Origin: Bradyrhizobium sp. B124
GTDB lineage: Bacteria; Pseudomonadota; Alphaproteobacteria; Rhizobiales; Xanthobacteraceae
Direction of reading: 5' to 3'
Length of the DNA: 64,000 nucleotides
Assembly (NCBI RefSeq): GCF_038967635.1
Contig: NZ_CP152413.1
Span: 3,968,001 to 4,032,000 of the forward strand
In this document: positions 16,167 to 25,226 of the stretch, in pieces
Layout of the letters: each line of letters opens with the position of its first letter
Numbering within the stretch: the first letter of the stretch is position 1
The notes under the pieces: model-generated
The model's input: only the letters and a program-made list of their open reading frames with translations
The model's database searches: none
Told to the model about the DNA's origin: nothing
Program-made: the position numbers and the translations under genes

Positions 16167-17216
16167 CTACTCCGCCGCTTGCAACTGCTGTGGCGGATTT
16201 TCCTTCGCCACCATGCGATCGATGACGCGCCGCGCCCACATCGCGCCGGCGTCGATGTTGAGGTTGTAGAACACGCGGTCCGGATTCTCGTCCATCGCGC
16301 GCTGTTGCGCTTCCAGGATGATCTCGTCCTCGTGGAAGATGCCGGCGACGCCGTCGCGGATTTCGCTCGTGAGGCGCTGCTCGGTGATGCGGTGATTGCG
16401 GACGAAGGCCCAGAAGTAATGGCAGGTCTTCTCGGTCTCCGGCGTGATGGTGTTGAGCACATAGCCGTTGACGCCTTGCGAACGATCGCCCTCCGGCGCG
16501 CCCGATCCCGCCGGCGCGACGCCGACGTCGATATTGACGGTGCACGGCGCCTCGAAGCGGATGTTCTGCCAGCGGTCGACCGGGCCCGGCTTCTGCAACT
16601 GCTTGGCCCAGAACGGCGGCGCCTCGATGCCCCTCATCCAGCGCGTGACGGTCACGGTCTTCTCGCCATGGGTGACATCGAACGGCGCTTCGGCGACCGC
16701 ATCATTGCCGATGCTCGAGCCGTGCACGAAGGTCTCGTGGGTCAGGTCCATCAGATTGTCGACGACCAGGCGATAATCGCATTTGACGTGAATGGTCTTG
16801 CCGTCGCCGGCCCAGGCCGGATCGTGATTCCAGTGCATGTCCGGCACCAGCGCGGGATCGGCGAGCGCGGGATCGCCCATCCAGAGCCAGATGAAGCGAT
16901 GGCGCTCCACGACGGGATAGGCGCGCACGCAGGCCGACGGATTGATCGTCTCCTGCGAGGGCATGAAGGTGCAGCGGCCCTGCGCATTGTATTTCAGGCC
17001 GTGATAGCCGCAGACCACGGTGTCGCCGTCGAGCCGGCCCTTGGAGAGCGGGACAAGGCGATGCCAGCAGGCATCCTCGAGCGCCACGACCTCGCCGTCG
17101 CCCTTCCGGAACATCACGACATGCCTGCCGCAGATCGTCCGCGGTAACAGCGCGTGCTTGATCTCGGCATCCCAGCCGGCCGCGTACCACGCGTTCATTG
17201 GGAAGGGTTTTGGCAT
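16167..17216 (-). CDS. Rieske non-heme iron oxygenase, VanA-like oxygenase component
   Basis: 349 residues. Rieske ligands are C50/H52 (DACWHRLVPL) and C69/H72 (CGYHGLKY). The mononuclear iron triad follows in DNLMDLTHETFVH (D157, H160, H165, with D153 before). This layout is typical of vanillate O-demethylase and other aromatic carboxylate oxygenases, which use O2 and electrons from a PDR-type reductase such as the one at 14419-15399. The substrate (vanillate, another methoxybenzoate or a related acid) cannot be fixed from sequence. The start at 17216 is supported by GAGAGGG upstream. Confidence 0.88.
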   Translation of the reverse strand: MPKPFPMNAWYAAGWDAEIKHALLPRTICGRHVVMFRKGDGEVVALEDACWHRLVPLSKGRLDGDTVVCGYHGLKYNAQGRCTFMPSQETINPSACVRAYPVVERHRFIWLWMGDPALADPALVPDMHWNHDPAWAGDGKTIHVKCDYRLVVDNLMDLTHETFVHGSSIGNDAVAEAPFDVTHGEKTVTVTRWMRGIEAPPFWAKQLQKPGPVDRWQNIRFEAPCTVNIDVGVAPAGSGAPEGDRSQGVNGYVLNTITPETEKTCHYFWAFVRNHRITEQRLTSEIRDGVAGIFHEDEIILEAQQRAMDENPDRVFYNLNIDAGAMWARRVIDRMVAKENPPQQLQAAE

Positions 17217-17248
17217 CGGGTCGCCCTCTCGGGATCGCATCGGATACC

Positions 17249-17280
17249 TTATGTATACATAAACATTTCAATTTTGGCAA
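17249..17280 (-). promoter_or_regulatory. Promoter with palindromic operator for the Rieske operon
   Basis: On the minus strand TTGCCA (17280-17275) is separated by 17 bases from TATACA (17257-17252). The -10 box lies inside the perfect 14-base palindrome TTATGTATACATAA (17249-17262), a shape common for FCD-type GntR repressors. It stands 33 bases upstream of the oxygenase start codon. Confidence 0.62.
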
Positions 17281-17291
17281 TACTAAGTATT
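17279..17291. promoter_or_regulatory. Inverted repeat AATACTAAGTATT overlapping the -35 box
   Basis: A 6-base-arm perfect inverted repeat with one central base. It overlaps the -35 element of the Rieske promoter by two bases, so it may be a second repressor site or the site of another regulator. A third imperfect repeat, GGTGTATACTGACACC, lies at 17313-17328. Confidence 0.4.
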
Positions 17292-17312
17292 ATACTACCT
17301 ATATTGGATAAA

Positions 17313-17328
17313 GGTGTATACTGACACC
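17313..17328. promoter_or_regulatory. Inverted repeat GGTGT-N6-ACACC upstream of the Rieske promoter
   Basis: GGTGTATACTGACACC has 5-base arms and contains GTATACTG, the same core as the operator at 5735-5747. It may bind the GntR encoded in this operon or the one encoded at 2948-3757. There is no obvious gene starting to the right, since the next gene is convergent towards it. Confidence 0.35.
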
Positions 17329-17465
17329 CAATGTTGAAAGCCGGGGAGCTCTGCCGGCGCATTCCGCCACGCCAACGGCGCATCGCCCGTCGCTTGTCGC
17401 GCCGGAGGCGAGGAGGCTCACTGAGGATCGACGGATTCGCTGAACCGGCCGCGCCGGTGTGCGGC

Positions 17466-18503
17466 TTACGAGTTCGACGCCGCGCGGGTCGAGGCCGACT
17501 TGACGTCCTTGATGCTGACCACGACGGCGATGCGCTTGATCGTGCCGCTGCGATAGGCCTGCAGGAATTTGTCGTAGTGCTTGACCGAGATGCAGCCGTT
17601 GGAGTCGCCGTTCGGCCCGAGCATGTAGCTGTGCACGAGCAGGCCGACACGCCCGAACGTATCGCTGCCATCGACCGGGGTCATGCGCAGCGCGGGCACG
17701 CCGTGGAACAACTTCTCGCGCGGCTTCATCTCGTAGACGCCGGGCGGCGTCGCACCGGCGTTGCGGGCGGTCACATGCGACGGATCGTCGAGCAGATTGC
17801 CGAGGCCTGAATGCGCCTCGAACCTGGTGCCGTCGGGCATGTACACGATGCGGCCGGTGATGTCGTAGACCGCCGTGGTGCTGTCATAACCGAGTGCACC
17901 GAGATCGAGGCTCGGGCCGGACAACAAGCCATCATTCGGATCGATCGAGGCCAGTTGCAGCTTGCCCGGCATCATGTCGGCGATCTTCTGCAGGAACGTC
18001 CGGTTGTCGCCCTGCTGCACCGGCGCCTGCGGCGGCAGCGGCTGATCGTTGCGCGCCAGCAGATTGGCCTCGGCCGGCCGCGACCGCGGCATCGGCACAG
18101 TGGATGTCGCCGTGGTGGCCGCGGCGACGGACGCCGACGCCGGCTGGCTGGTCGGCAGTTCGGTCTGGGTGTCACGCAGCTGGCCGGCCAGCGCGTCCTC
18201 GATCTGACCGAACTCGGAATTGAAATCGCCGCGGCTCGAACGGAACCCGCGGCGCAAAGGATAATAGAGCGAAGCCGAATTGATCGTGGAACGAGCGCCG
18301 AAGCGATCGTCGAAGTTCAGCGAGGCGGTGGTGTTGGCGAGTGCCGGTCCATGCAGCCATGCGGTGGGGTCGATGCCGACCATCCAGGCGGCAAGGCCAG
18401 ACGACATGACGAGCGCGGTCACGGCAAACGCCGTGCTGCCCACCAGAGACATGCCGCGGCTTGTCTTGCGCGCGGCAGCTTTCGTCGTACGTTGACCCAT
18501 CAT
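17466..18503 (-). CDS. DUF2778 protein, L,D-transpeptidase-like, membrane-anchored
   Basis: 345 residues. A single hydrophobic segment at about 18-42 acts as signal anchor. A long Pro/Ala/Ser/Thr-rich linker reaches about residue 190, and a C-terminal domain holds HSYMLGPNGDSNGCISVKHY; the His plus SNGC pattern resembles the catalytic His/Cys of YkuD-type transpeptidases. This is inferred to act on peptidoglycan in the periplasm. ATG codons at 18503 and 18500 are adjacent; a TTG lies just before. It ends 177 bases from the Rieske promoter repeats. Confidence 0.75.
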   Translation of the reverse strand: MMGQRTTKAAARKTSRGMSLVGSTAFAVTALVMSSGLAAWMVGIDPTAWLHGPALANTTASLNFDDRFGARSTINSASLYYPLRRGFRSSRGDFNSEFGQIEDALAGQLRDTQTELPTSQPASASVAAATTATSTVPMPRSRPAEANLLARNDQPLPPQAPVQQGDNRTFLQKIADMMPGKLQLASIDPNDGLLSGPSLDLGALGYDSTTAVYDITGRIVYMPDGTRFEAHSGLGNLLDDPSHVTARNAGATPPGVYEMKPREKLFHGVPALRMTPVDGSDTFGRVGLLVHSYMLGPNGDSNGCISVKHYDKFLQAYRSGTIKRIAVVVSIKDVKSASTRAASNS

Positions 18504-18712
18504 CCCCAAGTCGGTGCTGTGGGGCCTGTTACCCGGCCCACGCTGGATTCACCGTTCGCTCATTATATCAGGGAATTAGAGTAAGGCATAATCGAGACGA
18601 AGCGGGCAACGACAGGATTTTTAAACGTTTTTCGGCTGGAAAGTGCCAGCGAATCAGCCCCTGGCGGGCTGAAATGGCCGAAAAAGTCCCGTTTCGGGAC
18701 AATTTCGGCGAC

Positions 18713-21094
18713 TCAGGCGATCTTTTCTTCCCGGAGGGTGAGCACCGGGACCGGCTTCCCGATGGCGTACCCTTGCGCGTAGTCGACCCCGATCTGGCGC
18801 AGCTCGTCCAGGATCGCGAGGCTCTCGACGAATTCGGCGACCACCTGCTTTTGCATGATCTTCGCGGTCTTGGTGATCATCTCGACCATCGCGCGATCGA
18901 CCTTGCTGTTCAGGATCTCCTTCACGAACGAGCCGTCGATCTTGATGATGTCGACCGGCAGGTGCTTCAGATACGCGATCGAGGACATGCCGGTGCCGAA
19001 ATCGTCGAGCGAGAAACTGCAGCCGATCTCGCGCAGCCGCGCGATGAACGTCTGCGCCTCGTCGAGATTCGAGATGGCGCTGGTCTCGGTGATCTCGAAA
19101 CACACCAATGCCGGCGAAACATCATACTGCGCGAACAGTTCGGCGACGAAGTCGACGAAGTCGCCGTCCCCGATGGTGGCGCCGGAGAGATTGATGGCGT
19201 AGCTCGCAATCTTGCGCGGGTGGTGCTTGCGCTCGGCGATGATCTCGAAGGCGCGGCGAACCACCCAGCGGTCGATCAGCGGCATCAGCCCGTAGCGTTC
19301 GGCTGCGGGCAGGAAGCTGCCGGGCGGCACCAGCGCGCCGTTCTCGTCGCGCAGCCGCAGCAGCAATTCGCGCCGCTCATTGCCCTTCAGCGCACCGTTG
19401 ATCGGACGGATCTCCTGCTCGTAGAGGCAGAAGCGCCCCTCGTCCAATCCCTTGCGGATGCGATTGACCCAGCTCATCTCGGCGACGCGCACCGCCATGC
19501 CGGTATCGGACGGACGGTGTTCCTGGACGCGGTTGCGCCCCTTGTCCTTGGCGAGGAAGCAGGCGACGTCGGCAAGCCGCAACGCGTCCTGCACGCCGGC
19601 GCTGTCGGCAAGCGCGACCAGACCGATGCTCGCGCTGATCCGGAAGCTCGAGCCCTCATGGACGAAGCTCGACTGCTCGACCACCGCCCTGATCCGCTCC
19701 GCGACATCGGCAGCAACGTCGTGCGTGGCGGAGCCATCGTCACACAGCAGAATGCCGAATTCGTCGCCGCCGAGACGCGCAACCAGCCCGCTGTCGCCGA
19801 CCTCGGCGACCAGCAGCTTCGCCACCTGCTTCAGCAGCCGGTCACCCGCCATGTGGCCGCAAGTGTCGTTGACGATCTTGAACTGGTCGAGGTCGATCAG
19901 CATCAGATCAGCGCCCACGAGCGGCGAACCCGACATCGCCTTGTGCAGCTCGAACTCGAATTGCCGCCGGTTGGCAAGGCCGGTGAGCGCGTCATGGGAC
20001 GCAGCCCACGCCAGTTCCTCGACCAGCCGCCGCTCGGCCGTCATGTCGTGAATGATCATGACGCGGCCGGCCGGCTCGCCGGCATGCACGATCGCCGTCT
20101 CGACCACCGAGACCGGCACGCTGGAATGGTCCGTCCGCACCAGCAGCCGCTGCTGCGGCCGGCTCTCGTCGTCGGCATCGGCGCTCCGGAACGATCCGCG
20201 CACCGGCTGCTCGGCAATGCTGAACAGCGATGAAAGCTGCCATCCGGTCACGTCCTGCCCTGACGCGATCAGCCGCTGCGCGGCGCCGTTCATGTAGCCG
20301 ACGCGATCGTCCTGCGTGGTCACGATCACAGCGTCGCCGATCGAGGCCAGCGTGAGCTGGGCGCGCTCCTTCTCGACCGCGAGCGCGGTCTCGGCAAGCC
20401 AGCGTCGCCACAGCATCCGCCTTGTGTGGAACAGCACGATGCCGGCAAGGCAGGCCGCGATCACGAGATTGACCAGCAGCAGCAGCGCGGAGACCTGGCG
20501 CGACGCCTTCCCCAACTGGTCGGAGAAATCGACGGCGAGCGTGCTCAGCGCGGCGTCGACCGTACCGATCCGCTCGGCCCAGTGCTTGATGGTCGCAGCC
20601 GAGGGATCATGCAGCGCGACGTCGTCGGCGGCCTCGTTCCTGATTTCGATCAGCTGATCGAGCAGCGCGTCCGAGTTCCGCCAGGCCGTCACCGCGCCGG
20701 CCACGTGGTGCATCGTGCGGAAATATTTGAACAGCCAGATCAGGCCGCCAATGTCGTCGTCATGATTGCCCGCTTTGGCGAAGCCGGCTCGGGCCACGGC
20801 GTCGTTGTTGCCTGGCGCCTCCAGCGCGAGCCGCGCCGTGCGATCGGCCAGCGGCACCGCGATCGCGGCATCGAACTTCTGCAGATAGAGCGGCGCGCCG
20901 GTGCTGACATAGGTCTGAAGGTAGTAGATGGCGTCCTTCTGTCCCTTCGACCACAGGCTCTCGCCCGCCACATAGGCGCGCACCGCGGACATCACCTGCA
21001 GGCTGCCGGCGGACAGACTGCCCAGCAGCAGCACGATGGCGAGCAGAGGCCCGACCACCCGCCACAGTGACCAGCTTCGAAACGAAAAGAACAT
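18713..21094 (-). CDS. Membrane GGDEF-EAL protein with PAS-like sensor; variant EAL motif
   Basis: 793 residues: a transmembrane helix near the N-terminus (about 10-35), a periplasmic helical region, a second helix at about 205-225, and a PAS-like domain at about 250-365. A GGDEF domain follows with RLGGDEFGIL and LIDLDQFKIVND, then an EAL domain with FEITETSAI, DDFGTGMSSIAYL and KIDGSFV. The signature EALLR is replaced by ELLLR, and the later conserved Glu region reads VVAEFVES, so phosphodiesterase activity is uncertain while the cyclase motif is intact. The ATG at 21094 is chosen because the protein then starts just before the first helix; a TTG at 21160 is also in frame. Confidence 0.87.
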   Translation of the reverse strand: MFFSFRSWSLWRVVGPLLAIVLLLGSLSAGSLQVMSAVRAYVAGESLWSKGQKDAIYYLQTYVSTGAPLYLQKFDAAIAVPLADRTARLALEAPGNNDAVARAGFAKAGNHDDDIGGLIWLFKYFRTMHHVAGAVTAWRNSDALLDQLIEIRNEAADDVALHDPSAATIKHWAERIGTVDAALSTLAVDFSDQLGKASRQVSALLLLVNLVIAACLAGIVLFHTRRMLWRRWLAETALAVEKERAQLTLASIGDAVIVTTQDDRVGYMNGAAQRLIASGQDVTGWQLSSLFSIAEQPVRGSFRSADADDESRPQQRLLVRTDHSSVPVSVVETAIVHAGEPAGRVMIIHDMTAERRLVEELAWAASHDALTGLANRRQFEFELHKAMSGSPLVGADLMLIDLDQFKIVNDTCGHMAGDRLLKQVAKLLVAEVGDSGLVARLGGDEFGILLCDDGSATHDVAADVAERIRAVVEQSSFVHEGSSFRISASIGLVALADSAGVQDALRLADVACFLAKDKGRNRVQEHRPSDTGMAVRVAEMSWVNRIRKGLDEGRFCLYEQEIRPINGALKGNERRELLLRLRDENGALVPPGSFLPAAERYGLMPLIDRWVVRRAFEIIAERKHHPRKIASYAINLSGATIGDGDFVDFVAELFAQYDVSPALVCFEITETSAISNLDEAQTFIARLREIGCSFSLDDFGTGMSSIAYLKHLPVDIIKIDGSFVKEILNSKVDRAMVEMITKTAKIMQKQVVAEFVESLAILDELRQIGVDYAQGYAIGKPVPVLTLREEKIA

Positions 21095-21229
21095 GCCCAA
21101 TGCGCCCGACCCTGAAATGTCGGGTAAGCCTAGGAATGCCGGCTTAACCTCACGTTGCAAAACGCGATGAGTTTGAAGCGACTTGGCTGTAACGGAATTG
21201 CGTCAAACTTTATGCAACTGCCGCGACGC

Positions 21230-21640
21230 TCAGGGACGCAATGTCGGCGACGTGTTCGGGGCCGGCGCCTGCTCCATTTCGGACTCTTCGGGCAGCTTGT
21301 CGGCATGGACGGCAAGCGGCGTGCCGATCCAGAGCGGATCGTCGCGATGATCGCGGCGCGGATTGGTCGTGTTGGGATGGACCAGGATGCTCAGGCTGCC
21401 ATGATTCAACATCAGCCACGGCACCAGGGTCGGAAACAGCTCGGCCGCAAACGCCACCTGATACATCGCCTGATCGTGCGGGCCGACCTTGACGTCGTGC
21501 CAACGCCCGAGCGTGACCAGGAAACGCTCACCCATCCAGTTGCGCAGGCGTTCGGCCTCGCCCCGGCTGGTGGCGGGGTCGTAATAGACATGGGCGTGAT
21601 AGCTTGCGATCTCGCCGATCGTCCGTGGCCCGTCCGTCAT
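21230..21640 (-). CDS. DOPA 4,5-dioxygenase-like protein
   Basis: 136 residues. Family-typical blocks are YHAHVYYDP near the N-terminus, [12 protein letters not shown] and the C-terminal [16 protein letters not shown], with repeated His residues as candidate iron ligands. Members of this small-domain family cleave the DOPA ring or have uncharacterised roles. The ATG at 21640 has GGAGAGG just upstream. The stop of the methyltransferase gene lies 23 bases before it on the same strand, so the two may be co-transcribed. Confidence 0.8.
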   Translation of the reverse strand: MTDGPRTIGEIASYHAHVYYDPATSRGEAERLRNWMGERFLVTLGRWHDVKVGPHDQAMYQVAFAAELFPTLVPWLMLNHGSLSILVHPNTTNPRRDHRDDPLWIGTPLAVHADKLPEESEMEQAPAPNTSPTLRP

Positions 21641-21663
21641 CTCGCCTCTCCTTCCGCGGCCGG

Positions 21664-22284
21664 TCACGTCCGCCGCAGCACACTGAACTGGAACGACTGC
21701 GTCGCGCCCCAGGGCGTGACGTGCCGATGCGCCTCATGCGCGATCAACTCGAATGCCGGGCCGATGGTCCGGCTGAGCGTTGCGGGATCATAGCGCTGCA
21801 CCGGCAGGCCGCTGCATTTTTCCGGACCGTCGAGCGCGAAGGTACCGATCACGGCGTGGCCGCCTGCCTTGACGCCGCGATGCAGTCTCTCGAGATAGGC
21901 CGCGCGGTCGCTCTCCGCGACGAGAAAATGGAACGCCGCACGATCGTGCCAGATGTCGAAGGCCTTCGGTGGTTGCCAGACCGTCGCATCGTCGGCGACC
22001 CAGCGCACCGCCGGGCCGCTCGCGCCGATCCGTTGCCGCGCGCTCGCCAGCGCAGCTTCCGAGAGATCGAGCACGGTCAGATCATGAAAGCCACTCGCCA
22101 GCAGCGCATCGACGAGGCGCGAGGCTCCGCCGCCGATGTCGATGATCGACGCGTCGCGGCCGGGCGCGACGGATTCGATCAGACGCAGCGAGGGCTGCGG
22201 ATCGGCCTGCGACCAGCTCACCTGCTGCTCGCCCTTGGTCAGGTAGACGGTCTGCCAATGCGACTGACGATCAGAAGCGGTCAC
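21664..22284 (-). CDS. Class I SAM-dependent methyltransferase
   Basis: 206 residues from GTG 22284. Motif I is [17 protein letters not shown], followed by the acidic VLDLSEAAL and [11 protein letters not shown], typical of the Rossmann-fold SAM binding region. The N-terminus [17 protein letters not shown] is shared by small-molecule (thiopurine/tellurite-like) methyltransferases, and starting at GTG places it near residue 10. An ATG at 22335 would add 17 residues. The substrate is unknown. Confidence 0.8.
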   Translation of the reverse strand: MTASDRQSHWQTVYLTKGEQQVSWSQADPQPSLRLIESVAPGRDASIIDIGGGASRLVDALLASGFHDLTVLDLSEAALASARQRIGASGPAVRWVADDATVWQPPKAFDIWHDRAAFHFLVAESDRAAYLERLHRGVKAGGHAVIGTFALDGPEKCSGLPVQRYDPATLSRTIGPAFELIAHEAHRHVTPWGATQSFQFSVLRRT

Positions 22285-22469
22285 GGCGATAGATCCCGAA
22301 AGCGGCAGCAACCCGCGTTGCGCACCATTAACCATGAGCTAAGCGCGGCGGTCTCCCGCGTCAACCGGCAGCAGCCAACGCGCGCGGCCGCGCAGCAGCA
22401 AATGCCGCATTTGCATCGCCACATTTTCCATTTAACCTGATGGCGAGGTTGAGATCGGGGCGTCCGGGG

Positions 22470-23174
22470 ATGGCCAATTTCGGCTGGACACGCGGCAACA
22501 AGCCTGCACAGACGGACGACGCCGCCAGCGACTTGCGCGGCCTCACCGATCCCTGCGCTTTTCTCGCCGCGCTCGACAAGGTGGTGCCGCGCTATCTCGA
22601 TCTCGCCGACAACGGCGTGCTGGTCTATCCGGCCTGCAAGCGCAAGCCCGGCGACCTGCTCGGCGATGTCAGGGCGATCTGGGAGCACACGCGGCTCGAG
22701 GCGATGCGCTACGTCCCCATGGTGCCGCGGAAAGACACCTCGCTGCTGGTCGATCCGGCGCGCCAGGCCGAGATGATCGACGCCTTCCTGCGCCAGCGCG
22801 CGCATGACAACACCGTCGTCGATTTCACGGGAACGTCGATCGAGGACTACGGCATCGCGATCTATGCGGCGCTGAACTGGCTGAACCATTGCGGCGCCAT
22901 CGTGGGTGCCGATCCGCAGAAATTCTCCGGCACACTGCGCAGCTTCCGCAAGGTCATGGTCGTCGCCCGGCAGTGGTGGGCGCTCGACGGCGCCGCCGAG
23001 CGCTGCCGGCAGATGCTGGAGGCGCGCGAGCGGCCACCGCTGGTGTTCTTCCTGCTGTGGGCCGAATGCACCAACCTTGCGCGCGAAATCGCGATCGCAG
23101 CGGCAGGCGCAGACGCGACCGAAGGCAGCATCGCGCGGCTGCGCGCGGCCGAAGATCCGGAACAGCTGACGTAG
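22470..23174 (+). CDS. Protein of unknown function
   Basis: 234 residues, not recognised. It is soluble and mostly helical in appearance, with no signal peptide. Blocks such as VPRYLDLADNGVLVYPACKR, IWEHTRLEAMRYVPM and VVARQWWALDGAAERC are well formed, and codon use matches the surrounding chromosome, so it is a real gene. The start is taken at ATG 22470 after CGGGG; ATG 22440 is also in frame. It is divergent from the methyltransferase gene. Confidence 0.65.
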   Translation: MANFGWTRGNKPAQTDDAASDLRGLTDPCAFLAALDKVVPRYLDLADNGVLVYPACKRKPGDLLGDVRAIWEHTRLEAMRYVPMVPRKDTSLLVDPARQAEMIDAFLRQRAHDNTVVDFTGTSIEDYGIAIYAALNWLNHCGAIVGADPQKFSGTLRSFRKVMVVARQWWALDGAAERCRQMLEARERPPLVFFLLWAECTNLAREIAIAAAGADATEGSIARLRAAEDPEQLT

Positions 23175-23310
23175 GGCGCATACTCATAAATCCAGGACGT
23201 CCGCTTTCGAGAGGTAAAGCGGACTCGCAGCCCCGACCGCAAGGATGTCGCCTTTTGACCCGAAGCGGACTCCATTCCTTGTGAGCGGTAGATGGAATGA
23301 ACGCGGCCTC

Positions 23311-23877
23311 TCAGTGTGCTACAGGCGTCTCGCGGACAACCCTGCCATTGCGGTCGGCATAAACCAGTCTGTCGTCGACGAGGTGAATGGAGGATATCGG
23401 GGCAAAAGCCGACCCAGGGTCGCGCCGGGTCACGAAATCATCAGCCAGACGGAACCTCCCCTCTGCCAGCTTTTCGAGAACGAAATAGCGTTCCTTCGCG
23501 ACTTGCGGGATTTCCATGGATCGGACGGCAAACTCTCGTCCGGCGGCGACAACGTTTGCACCGCTTGCCATGCCGTAGCCCGGAAACTTGATGTTGCTGA
23601 GCTGATGCGCGACGTCGTGCCAGTCCGCGAAATCCGGGCCAACCTGCGCATCTGTCATGAGCTTCTCAACGCGCGGAATCTCCGATGCTGCAAGGTTGGC
23701 CGGATCGTTCTTGTAGTCGTCGTAATCGACATACTTCTTTGACAGTCGGATCTTCTCGCCGCGGTAATCCATCTCATCGCTGCCGAACGCCTCAACATAG
23801 ACCCTACGTCCGAGCACTACGGCGCCCACCGACACGAGGAGGACACCTAAAACGACGATTAACCTTCTGAACCGCAT
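23311..23877 (-). CDS. Unknown membrane-anchored or secreted protein
   Basis: 188 residues. MRFRR is followed by a hydrophobic segment at about 6-24, a typical uncleaved anchor or signal peptide, and the rest is polar and charged. No known domain is recognised. A WHDVAHQLSN stretch and a C-terminal ISSIHLVDDRLVYADRNGRVV strand-rich end suggest a small folded periplasmic domain. Base composition is lower in GC than the flanking genes, in keeping with the acquired character of 23.2-25.2 kb. Confidence 0.6.
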   Translation of the reverse strand: MRFRRLIVVLGVLLVSVGAVVLGRRVYVEAFGSDEMDYRGEKIRLSKKYVDYDDYKNDPANLAASEIPRVEKLMTDAQVGPDFADWHDVAHQLSNIKFPGYGMASGANVVAAGREFAVRSMEIPQVAKERYFVLEKLAEGRFRLADDFVTRRDPGSAFAPISSIHLVDDRLVYADRNGRVVRETPVAH

Positions 23878-24231
23878 CAAAGTGCAATTCTCCAAGCTGC
23901 CCTTAAAGCGAGGACTGTTACAAGCTGCCATGGCGCGGCGTCAATTCTTCTGCCGCCTCTATGATGACGCAAACGCTAAGGACGCGCCTTTCAGGTCACG
24001 TTCGGGCTGATCTACAATGTTGCCTCTTGGCCCAAGGCCGACATGCAGCGACGTCGGTTTCGACGTCAGCTTCCGAGACCGAAGCGGACGTGACGAATTT
24101 ATGATGTACACGCCCTAGCTAAGCACGACTGATCATCGCGTTGATTGATGCGATGATAGACAAAGTCGGGCAAACCGGACGCCCGGCCCACATTTCCCGA
24201 TGATTTCATGCTCTGTTCGGTTGCTAACGTC
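23878..24231. other. 354-base gene-poor stretch
   Basis: No convincing frame, RNA gene or repeat with clear borders was found. The stretch is poorer in GC than average and holds fragments such as GAAGCGGACGTGACG and, across the neighbouring gene, CCCGAAGCGGACTCC, which look like remnants of a degenerate intergenic repeat. Confidence 0.4.
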
Positions 24232-25226
24232 TTAGCTTTTTTTACGCCCAGACGCCGCCTTCATTAAATCATTAATGGTCTTCGGAAGGTCCGTGTATCC
24301 TAGTCCCAAAGATTTCCAACCGCGACTGCGAGACTCGCGCCTAGATTTCCTGTGTGAAGCTTCTTGACGAGAAAAATCCTCGTGATCCAACAGTTTGAGG
24401 TTGTCCCAGAACAACAAGCTGTTTCGGACAGTTATGATTAAGCGTACATACCCATCTTGGGACACAACGATGCCAAGAGCCTTGCGATCTTGTGTGCAGT
24501 AACGGAGCATAGATCCATGTGCGTTCCGGACTTTGAAGGATCGATTTTCCGCGCGCGAGTTCCTCGACGGGAGAAACTTGCGCCGTCATAGACCGCTGCA
24601 ACATTCGGTGTTGAACCGATCTTCACACCAAAGCCCGACACTGAAAGTGTTGGAGTCATCAGGACCAGCCCGTCGACTGCAGCTAAAGAAGCAATCAGCT
24701 TAACCGCGCCGGTCATTTCTTCTTCTCTATCTTCCGCATCCGCTTCAGCCAGCGAAAGCCGTCTTACCAAGCTTGCTGGAACTGGCGCGTTTTTGTCCGT
24801 GAATGCACGCCTCACAGTTCCAACTTCCCATAAATGCCGCTCTTCTAATACGCGAAGGATCGCAGCGTCACCCAAGCGCGGATACGCAAGCTGAGTCTTA
24901 ACTTGCAGCATGCGCTTGATTGGCTTCGGTGTTAGCAGAAATGCTCCCCCGGTCCCACGCTGCCGCAGCCCTATGCAGAGCCGAGCAATGGAGGTTACCC
25001 ACATCCTTTCGAGCCGGGCGAGGATTTCTGATTCGCGTCCAGTGCGGTCAAGAACGTGAGCTGTCGCCTTCGCGAACGGCGCCAACGCGTCAGAAGCGTA
25101 CTCGGAGACAATATCAGAACCTAGTGCATCAAATTCGCGAGTTATAAAGGTTTGCGCCTTCAGGCCGCCCAAGAATAGGTCACCATGGTACGCGGAAATA
25201 TCGCCAATACGCTCGGATCCTTCTGC
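24232..25226 (-). pseudogene. DACNV-type sensor-domain gene, frameshifted and without its 5' end
   Basis: The translated minus strand matches the DACNV group of DisA-related nucleotide-sensor domains. In one frame lie SIARLCIGLRQRGTGGAFLL, LAYPRLGDAA, SLAAVDGLVLMTPTLSVSG, FGVKIG and VYDGASF. The continuation RAENRSFKVRNAHGSMLRYC, then ALGIVVSQDGYVRLIITV, is in a second frame. The switch is needed at about 24555-24575. The first frame otherwise ends early. No start codon with a ribosome-binding site precedes the matching region, which begins abruptly at the PilZ junction near 25226. GC content is clearly below that of its neighbours. Such sensors are predicted partners in nucleotide-centred conflict systems; this copy looks dead. 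Confidence 0.72.
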
